From Chrysoperla carnea (lineage: Eukaryota > Arthropoda > Insecta > Neuroptera > Chrysopidae): 64,000 bases of DNA. The notes beneath the pieces were generated by a model. It saw only the letters and a program-made list of their open reading frames with translations, had not been told where the DNA came from and ran no database searches. The translations under genes and the position numbers were made by a program. Shown one piece after another: positions 56,216 to 64,000 of the stretch. Position 1 is the stretch's first letter; the number at the start of each line of letters is the position of its first letter. The stretch is taken from the NCBI RefSeq assembly GCF_905475395.1, contig NC_058338.1, positions 99,123,435 through 99,187,434 on the forward strand, read 5' to 3'.

Positions 56216-58129
56216 TTTGAAGTCAGTTCAAAATGATTAAAGCTCGACAAATTTGAGCAGTAAGTCAGATTTGAATGCGGTTTTCGGCATTCGATTCGTT
56301 AGAGCGGAAATTTTATGACCTAATTTGATTTATAAGAAATTAAAAATATGCAATTAGCATGATTAATATTTTATAATTGCATTTGAAATTGATCGTAAAA
56401 ATTAAATTCACAATTCGATTATTAGTGATGAAAATGATTTAAAACTTGTAACACGGGGATTTTTGGTTTCAGATGTTTGAAAAATGTACAAATCCAATAT
56501 GATCATCCGATATATATCAGCAACTTATATGCTCAAACCTCCTTAAAAATGTATCCATATCAATCAAAAAAATTACAATAATTTAATATTTGAATAAATT
56601 TTTAGTTACTCGCTCTTATTTATTTTTTTATGTCTTGAACAGCAGATCGCTGCCTTGGTGTTCGGTTCAGTGTTGTTTGTTGTTTGATGATAGGCTTTAA
56701 TTTTTGCGTTGCGAAATATTTGATTATAATAATAATCAATTTTTATGTGTATACGCTTAAATATGTACCTACGCTTCTTTAAATCATAATTATTGGCAAA
56801 TTTCGTTTTTTTTTATTTTTGGGTTTTTTTTTTGTTTGTTTGTTTTTGTTTTTGTTTTTTTTTTAATTTCAATTTTTTAACAATCTTTGGAAATTATAAA
56901 AAAAAAATATTTTTTAATAATTTTTTTTAATAAGATATTCAAAATTGCTTTTGTCAAAACAAGTCCACCACGCGGAAGTCCACTATTCCTTCATTCACAC
57001 TCTCGCCGAGTATACTTGCCAAAGTTACCAAAAGCGAAACGCTCACTGCCACATTCTTGTCTCATGTCGCAAGTATGTCATTGCCATGGTTTTCATGGAA
57101 GTGGCAACACCTGCTGAACTTCATTATGATAAAATGGTAATGAAGCTTGCCTGTATCACCTACTCGTCTGGTTGCATTGTTTTTCCTGTAACTCGCGGGT
57201 ATAAAAAAACTGCTATTGAATGAAGTTGTGCAAGACAAAACACCACAAGTATTCCCTCCATATTCTCGTTCCCCCTTTGACTTTTGCCAAAGTGTGGAGC
57301 AGACGTATGGATTTTATCAAAAATAATAAATTTTTGGGATTTTATTCACTGCCACGATTCATCCAAATTGAACTAGAGGATTGAAAACCTATATGTAGGT
57401 AATGAGTTAGTGTCAAGGAAGTGCTCTTGGAAATATGCTTTTTTTAAATATTAAATACAGAATACTTTTATTTTAATCTTATGTTTCAATTTTATTGAAT
57501 TCCTTAAGAAAAGGCATTTCATGATTAAATTGCCTTAAATTTGAGAAACAATTTTTTAATTATTTAATCGAAGTAGTAGTAAGAAATGTTACTTTGATGG
57601 AATTCCAACAATTCCGGCCAATTTTCCGGGCTGAGTATCGATATAGAAATATTCAAATCTTTGTAGATATTCGAATCTAAAGTGAAGTTTGATGAATGAG
57701 AGAAGAATCTACTTTAAACATCTTTTAAAAAGATAGAATCATTAGATAAGATTGAACATATGTAATTATTTAATATAAAAAATTATATCACAGCTAGAGT
57801 TACCAATTTAATTGAATGTACGAAGTGCAATGTCTTATGTTAACTATTCACGAAAATTTTTTTTTTTTCGTTAAATGTTAAATATTTACGATTATTTCGT
57901 TTATGTTAAATATTCATGAAAATCTATACGCATTTTTCGGAAAATTTTCTTCTATAATTAACAAATGAAAACAAAAAATTGTTGAGTTAATTGTTGAAAT
58001 ACTCTGTATAGAAAGTATTAAATGTCAGTGCTTGCATTATTTTTTTATAAATTAGAAGAGTTGAATTAGAAAAATAAATTACAAAAAACAAACACATATT
58101 TTATATATAGTTTTGGAGGAGATGGACAC
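56216..58129. other. intergenic; GC-richer island at 56950-57300
   Basis: The island holds a 92-codon frame (56945-57223) with no recognisable domain and a TATAAAAAA at 57201, either of which could mark an old gene remnant. 57960-58015 is a short dispersed repeat (GTTGAGTTAATTGTTGAAAT) that also occurs near 22810, 24845 and 60650. Confidence 0.4.
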
Positions 58130-58480
58130 CAAAGTTTTGTCCCAATTTGCACCTTCACGTGTAAACAGTGATTCGAAAAAATGTTTGAAATAAAAGTTGT
58201 TTATTTTTCATTAAGGAACATTTTTTACATTTAAACTATTGTTCTATCCTAATGGTTTACGATATGCGTCCTACGGATCCAATTGACCTAGATGGCTCAT
58301 TTACGAACTAAAACTCACTTTTTGCACGCTATAAAAATTACAGCTTGATATCTCTTTGTCAGACGGACGAAGAGTCGGAAATGGACTTATTAAGTGATTA
58401 AATGAACACCTAGACCAAAATTTTTATACCTATACCAAACACCTATACCAATATGTATGAACACACATTCATATGTAAAA
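58130..58480. repeat. FB-A family, copy 3 (single arm)
   Basis: CGTGTAAACAGTGATTCG, then TTAAGGAACATTTTTTACAT, CTACGGATCC and GATATCTC landmarks in the order of the left arm of copy 1. Confidence 0.75.
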
Positions 58481-58542
58481 TTAAAATGTACTGTAGGACA
58501 TCGGTTAAAACGACCAAATTTGTTGATCCCTTCTACTTCGTT

Positions 58543-58883
58543 ATACCATGTGTGTTTGTACCATCTAGGCATATACACATTTCTATAGTATGATAGAATA
58601 CACCCGTTTAGTAATGCATCTAAGTGAGAGGTATTATATACATGTATTGAATATTAGTTGAAAGACGCTTGGAGAGTGGGAGTTTTTTAGTTACAGATAA
58701 CTGGTAAGTATGCAACAAAGCTCCCACTCTCTGCATGCATACAACAGAAGGTCTGTCTTATGGTATCTGTAGTCTTACAACACTTGTATATAATACCTCT
58801 CGCTTAGATGCATTACTAAACGGATGTATTCTGTCATACTACAGATATGTATATGCCTAGATGGTACAAACACACATGGTATA
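58543..58883. repeat. 341-bp near-perfect palindrome with inner hairpin
   Basis: Arms of about 100 bp, 58543-58645 and 58783-58883: ATACCATGTGTGTTTGTACC, ATCTAGGCATATAC, CATACTATAG-like and TTTAGTAATGCATCTAAG, with inverted partners to CACACATGGTAT. Inside, GAGAGTGGGAG (58674) and CTCCCACTCTC (58711) form a second hairpin. Confidence 0.9.
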
Positions 58884-59774
58884 CAATTTTGACTGTAGAA
58901 ATACCAAAGTATAAAAAAAGAGTATTGTTAATTTCTCAATTTGCTTTCTGTCTCGTGTTATAATAAAAACAATGTTGTTAAAACATATTAAACATTGAAA
59001 AATAATTATTATACTTCAGTTCATATCTTAAATGATTCGTTATTTAATCTTGATCAAAGTATTACACTCAGTTATCAGTTATAAGTTATAAGTAAATGAT
59101 CTATTATTTAATAGTTTATTTATTATTTCAATTTACATAAATATTTTTATAAGTATAATAATAACCTACGATCAATTCTTTAGATCTATAAATTATGACG
59201 AATCATGTACTTTCATTATTTTCTATGATTATTTTATCTTTAAAATTATTAAAAGTTGTAAATAGTAACGATACAAGGCGAGACATGGGTGTTGCAAAGG
59301 GGGTCATGTAATGGCTACCGTCCCTACTTAGGTCCCTACCTACCTAGGATCAGTTTCATTTTCATAAATTAAACTGCATTTTCAGATAAATTAATGTTAA
59401 AATTACCCCCCCTGGACAAGATCGCACCAATTTTTGTTTATAGCTTCTTCAAGTAAGCTCTAAACAATGCATTCGAACAGTTTTTATAAAGATTCATTGA
59501 ATATTCTTGGATTCCGAGCTTTTAACCTATTTATACCTTACGGATCTCTGTAACTGAAATTTTTACCACATTTTTTGAGTAGTGTACCTTTAAAAAAATT
59601 TTGAGCTTTTAAATGAAATAAACATTATTGTCATGCTTAAATGAAAAAAAAATACAATAAACAAAAGAAAATAGTTTTGTCAAGTGCATTAAGATTAAAT
59701 ATAAAAAAAATAGTACAATTTAACTAAATATCTAAAAGGAAAACATTAATGCATATGTGAAATTTTCCACAGTT
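58884..59774. other. intergenic, partial FB-B copy
   Basis: 59395-59530 matches the right arm of the foldback at 33290-34200 (CCTGGACAAGATC, AACAGTTTTTATAAAGATTC). The rest is AT-rich. Confidence 0.55.
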
Positions 59775-60240
59775 ATTTAGTAGGTTGTAAACACTTCGTA
59801 AAAAAGGTTGACCTCTGAGGGGCGTACCTAACCCCCTTTTTAGGGGTTTTAATCAGTTTTATACAAATTACAAAAAACGTATGTATCAAATAAAAAAAAG
59901 TTCTAGCTGAAGTACTTGTGCACATGATCGTTTTTCACAATTTTAAAAGTTTTTTTGCTTATTCAATCAAATGAAAAAAATCCATTATTTCGTGAACATT
60001 ACTGTTCACTCGTGAGGGCGCAACTTAGGAAAAAACTTTGGAGACCATTTTCTCCTAAACTATTATAAAAGTGTGTTGATTTTTTCCAGGTTAACTTCAA
60101 CTAGCGGTTTTGTGAAACATTCTAGAAAAAAAAAATAATAATAAACAAAAATTCCAGAAAATACTCAATTTTAAAATATTTGAAATTTCAAAAAAGAAAC
60201 AATTTTTAAATAGGGACACAACTTGGAGTTCTGAGTAAAC
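59775..60240. repeat. partial copy of the 41540-43160 foldback
   Basis: Shares CTTCGTAAAAAAGGTTGACC, TAACCCCCTTTTTAGGG, CTCGTGAGGGCGCAACTTAG and CAACTAGCGGTTTTG(T/A)GAAA with it. Confidence 0.75.
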
Positions 60241-60640
60241 ATCAAAAATAAAATATTGTACCCATTAAATAATGCCGATATCTGTGTACACTCTATAGTA
60301 TACACTCTGATCATTGGGTTCTTAGAAGGATCTCGTTAAATTGATTCTGCTTATAGTTTTTTAACATGAAATTGGTTCACTGGTTGATTACATGTTTTTC
60401 TAAATTGATTTTTTTTTTGCGATTTTTTATTTATTTAAAATAATATGGACATTATTTACAAAAACCTTATTTGTTTTGTTCCTCGGAACGAAAATTTTTA
60501 CGCTGGTCATGAGCAACTCAATTTATGTTCGACAATTACTTTAGAAAGTAATGTTTCAAAATAAATATGTCCATATTTTGTAATTTTAAAAGGTCTATGA
60601 ACAATCAAGAAAATCGCGTAATCAATAATGTCTATACATG
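60241..60640. other. intergenic with a small inverted pair
   Basis: ATAATATGGACATTATTTAC (about 60439) and AAATATGTCCATATTTTG (60560) are inverted, suggesting a 140-bp hairpin. Confidence 0.4.
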
Positions 60641-61260
60641 GTATTTCAACAATCAACTCAGTCAATTGTTTGTTTTCACTTGTTTTTAATAAATTTTTAA
60701 TTTTTATTTATTTAACACAATTATGGCGGCACTTTGTTCTAGTTTTATAAAATTTTTGAAATTATTTTCTGGAATTATTTTTTGTTTTTCGAGAATCTTT
60801 CACAATGCCGTTAGTTGAAGCTACCTGTAAATTTTCAAATGCCTACCTTTTATAGTTTTGAATAAAATGGACACCAGAATTTTGTCCAAAGTTGCGCCCT
60901 CACAGGTAAAGAATGAAAAAATGATTCAAACAAAAGTATTTTATTTTTTTTATAAGGAACATTTTTAAAATTTAAACTTATGTTCTATCTCTATGGGTTT
61001 ACAAGATGGACCCAAGACTTTGACCTATGCTTCTCGTTTGCGATCTGAAATTCACTTCTTATATTTTGAGCACGATTTCAGCTTGATATCTCAATCTTTT
61101 TTGTTTTCGAGCTATCGAAATGGACTAATTAGGTGATTTTATGAACAATTATACCAAAATTTTGTTCGTAGCATCAATATCATCAGCTTGGGATTAAACT
61201 TAATATACCTTGATATATATTTCAAATATACAGGGTATAAAAATGGTCTATATTCAGACA
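60641..61260. repeat. FB-A family, copy 4 (single arm)
   Basis: Begins with ATTTCAACAATCAACTCAGTC, then CGCCCTCACAGG, GGAACATTTTT, GTTCTATCTCT, GATATCTC and AAACTTAATATACCTTGATA in left-arm order. Confidence 0.75.
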
Positions 61261-61519
61261 GGAGGCAAAAAAATCAAAGTTAACTGATTGAATGTATTCT
61301 GCAGTTTTAATTCTATGAATTTCATAGGATTATAGACAACAGGCCATCGTCTATTTTTTGACGACGGTAAAAAAGCAAAAGTTTATAGAAATTATGCAAA
61401 TGGAAATGATATTCGTACAAAATAATGAATGGTCCAACTTTGCAATACAATAATAACCCAAAGAAGAATCACACCTAAAACAAAAATATATATTTTTTAT
61501 TCTTAATGTTGTCAATTAC

Positions 61520-61869
61520 CAGTGGCGTAGCTCGCCTCGGAGGGGCCCCGTATCAAAATTATTTGGGGGGCCCAAATGCAGGGTGGAAATTTCTCACGAA
61601 AGAAACAAAATTGCTTGCATTAAATTAAAATAAATATTTATTGATTGATTATAAGTTATCACTTCCTCCTAGAAATTGACCTAGCCAAACAATTCAAATT
61701 AAATATACACTTTTCTTGCCTTTTTTCGGTAAGTTTATTGAAACATGTATAGCTGAAGACGATTTCAGTTTTTCTATGCTTACGTAATTAATTAATGGCC
61801 CTTTAAGTGACATTATGGATAAAATTTACTAATTTTTGCTTGCATATGTATCAGCCGTATCAACGACTG
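61520..61869. mobile_element. 350-bp hAT-like element with 8-bp duplication
   Basis: The left end CAGTGGCGTAGCTCGCC is a common hAT-type terminus. TCAATTAC lies directly outside both ends (61512-61519 and 61870-61877). The right terminus (complement CAGTCGTTGATACGG) matches the left only in CAGT, so the call depends mainly on the duplication. Confidence 0.5.
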
Positions 61870-62353
61870 TCAATTACATTCGATAATATTCACAACAATT
61901 TGGGCTGCAGCAACCAAAAAATGCATTTCAAAAGCCCATTATTATGTTTAAATAACAAAAAAAAAAAAAAAAAACAAATAATAATAATAATAATAAAAAA
62001 TAAAAATTAATAAAAAAATAAAATTATATTAAAAAAATAATATTTCATTGAATTCAAAATAAAAAACCCACCACAACTATAAAACATTTGTAAAAAAAAT
62101 TACAATTTATATCGTTGCATATTTGTAAGAGACCTACCCGCCCGGTTAAATTTCTCATTGAGCATGAAAATGTTTGCATGGCAAATTTTTATCATATAAT
62201 CCTTCCATCCAGATTTCAAATAAAAAATATTTAAAATTTGAAAAAACCTGATTTTTCCGACATAATTTGAGTATAATGATTAGATAATTAACGAAAAATG
62301 TATATATAACGTATATATGATCGTTTTGAAAGAGGCTAAAGATATCTGTACCG

Positions 62354-62357
<4 letters not shown>

Positions 62358-62444
<87 letters not shown>
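62358..62444. repeat. (TA)n microsatellite, about 43 units
   Basis: An uninterrupted TA run. It is followed by ACACGGTGTTCTGTTATTGA, whose inverse occurs near 45250. Confidence 0.92.
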
Positions 62445-62447
<3 letters not shown>

Positions 62448-62689
62448 GGTGTTCTGTTATTGACTGCAGATCGTGGGCCTACAGAATAAGCTCATAAAGA
62501 CGATGGAAAAAATTATTTACCAATCGTGGTTGAAGTCTCATGTATTTGCGACATGTATTTTTAAAGTTTCTAACGACTGAAGGCTTTTTTGTCATTAATT
62601 GCACGTATATTTATATTGCTTGGGGATGAATCATGCATTTGAACACCTTTGCCTGGTGCAGATACAAAAATACATCGGTAGCTACGCTG

Positions 62690-63045
62690 GCTTTAGTTTT
62701 GAGCCAACAGGATCATCATTCCTCGACAATGGTAGCGGCAAAAAAACAAACAACAAATTCTTTGAGAAAAATAAATAGCAAAGCATTGGCAAAAAAGTAT
62801 CTTGCAAATCCTGTTTGAATAGATGGTACGGATGTCCCATCCTCTAGCTTTAGCCTCGAGTCAGCAGGACCATTGTTCCTTGTAAACGCTCGCAGTAATT
62901 AAATTATTTCTAAGGCAAAAAATAGCAAAACGAATAGCCAAAAAATATCCCTCAAATTCCGTTTAAATTGATGCTTCTGTTCTAGAAATACAGTGGAGGC
63001 TAGGCTGACTTCAGCTTCCAGTCCTTAGGACCTTGGTGTTTACGA
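62690..63045. repeat. diverged tandem repeat, period about 160 bp
   Basis: Units at about 62690, 62851 and 63009 share CTTTAG(T/C)(T/C)T, GAG(C/T)CA(A/G)CAGGA(T/C)CAT, GC(A/G)AAA and AAATCC(T/G)-type ends. Confidence 0.6.
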
Positions 63046-63330
63046 AAAAATGTTTAAAAAACAAGTTGTTAATTTTTTAATAAGAAACTTCTTTTACATT
63101 CTTTACAAACTTTTTTTTAATCTGTACCGGTTTACAAGACGGACCCAAGACCCAATTGATCTTAATATCTCTTTTTGTTTTTGAGTTATCGTGCCGACAC
63201 AAACCCAGAAATGGAATAGTTAGGATAGCATCAATATTTCTAAGCGTTACAAACTTAGTATACCTTGATATGTAAAAATCAATTATTAAAATTGATGTAC
63301 ATATATTTCATATATATATACAGGATATAA
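63030..63330. repeat. FB-A family, copy 5 (single arm)
   Basis: GTTTACGAAAAAATGTTT, TAATAAGAAACTTCTTTTACA, GACGGACCCAAGACCCAATT, then AGCATCAATATTTCTAAGCG in left-arm order. Confidence 0.7.
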
Positions 63331-63535
63331 AAATATTCGAGTGTCCACAGCATTGTGTAGACCTCAATAATTTGGCAAAAATTGATCGCTTCAAATCTTA
63401 TAAATTCTATTCCGAGAATCTATTTCGGGACGGTGAGTTGTTAACCACCGTCAGTCTCTGTCATAATTTTGTAATACTGTGAGATGATAAAGAAGCTGAA
63501 AAATACATAAGTTTTAACTAGAATGAGTGGAAATT

Positions 63536-63960
63536 TCAGAGAAATTTCAGAGAATGCGTTCTATGGTATGTATAACCTATAGAATCCGAAAAATAAACAA
63601 AAAGCTTACAAGAGTAAAAATGGTTGAAATAAGATTCTGAGTTTCTAACGAAGAATGAAAATTTTTCTTCGCTTGAGAAGTACTTTGACCATAGGGCCCG
63701 TTTTGATATAAAAAAGGGTTGACCAATCGCCGGCCACGACTCTATGAAACATTTGGAACTGTTTAAGAACAGCTGTAGGGCTTTGACGTCAACAGACTTC
63801 AGATCGGAGAGATCGTCAATAAAAGGCTGATTTAAAAGCAGCCATCTTCTCATGGCAAGAGCTTGAATATGATGACTTGAGAAGATGACACAGCTTCTGT
63901 AATAATCGTGATGCATGGGTAAGCCAAGTCGTTCAGCGTACCTGCCATCTAGCCAGCTAG
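63536..63960 (-). mobile_element. jockey/I-type retrotransposon fragment, same piece as 35750-36230
   Basis: 126 codons open on the minus strand: RLGLPMHHDYYRSC-like start, QALAMRRWLLLNQPF, LKSVDVKALQLFLNS, then WPAIGQPFFISKRALW as a 3' tail. It lacks the reverse transcriptase and may continue beyond 64000. Confidence 0.7.
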
Positions 63961-64000
63961 TGCCCTGTAATAGCTACAGCGATTTTACTTATAGAGGAAG

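Noticed and set aside
56945..57223. 92-codon frame in a GC-richer island with a TATA-like word nearby
   Set aside because: No domain, no signal peptide, no splice signals, and the TATA-like word lies at the end of the frame. Kept only as a note.

Overview
The window is AT-rich nuclear DNA from an animal, almost certainly an insect. It holds a spliced Gcn5/PCAF-type histone acetyltransferase gene with GT-AG introns, a 13-finger C2H2 gene, R1-clade and I/jockey-type non-LTR retrotransposons, mariner, hAT and Penelope-like remnants, and very many inverted-repeat (foldback/MITE) elements. I see no bacterial genes, operons, CRISPR arrays or rRNA. The species cannot be named from the sequence alone.

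Layout. 1-4.9 kb: a foldback repeat, a probable terminal exon of an upstream plus-strand gene, an intronless C2H2 zinc-finger gene (minus strand), a MITE-like element and a short tandem duplication. 4.7-11 kb: a dead R1-clade retrotransposon (minus), bracketed by inverted copies of a ~200-bp repeat and followed by a tandem/inverted repeat block. 11-18 kb: a Penelope-like remnant, a frameshifted copy of an unnamed protein family common in arthropods, a short PRANC-tail-like gene with a TATA box, and a 332-bp hAT element with a perfect 8-bp target duplication. 18.5-41.3 kb: the Gcn5 gene, 11 coding exons encoding 772 residues. Exon phases agree at every junction, and the PCAF-N domain, GNAT acetyltransferase and bromodomain are intact.

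Its introns (up to about 10 kb) are packed with mobile DNA: a retrotransposon nested inside a MITE with 8-bp target duplications, a 517-bp near-perfect mariner palindrome, a tRNA-type SINE, a pogo-like element, an array of short GC hairpins, and several long foldbacks. 41.3-64 kb is gene-poor: one possible orphan 3' exon (43.8 kb), one TATA promoter with a five-codon first exon (52.1 kb), many foldbacks and MITEs, a possible hAT element, and a retrotransposon fragment at the right edge.

The protein genes are not a functional cluster. The most distinctive property is the density of long inverted repeats, several lying inside introns of a gene expected to be broadly transcribed. The mariner palindrome there would fold into dsRNA matching the start of mariner transposase mRNA, so it is a candidate hairpin-RNA/siRNA source (inference).
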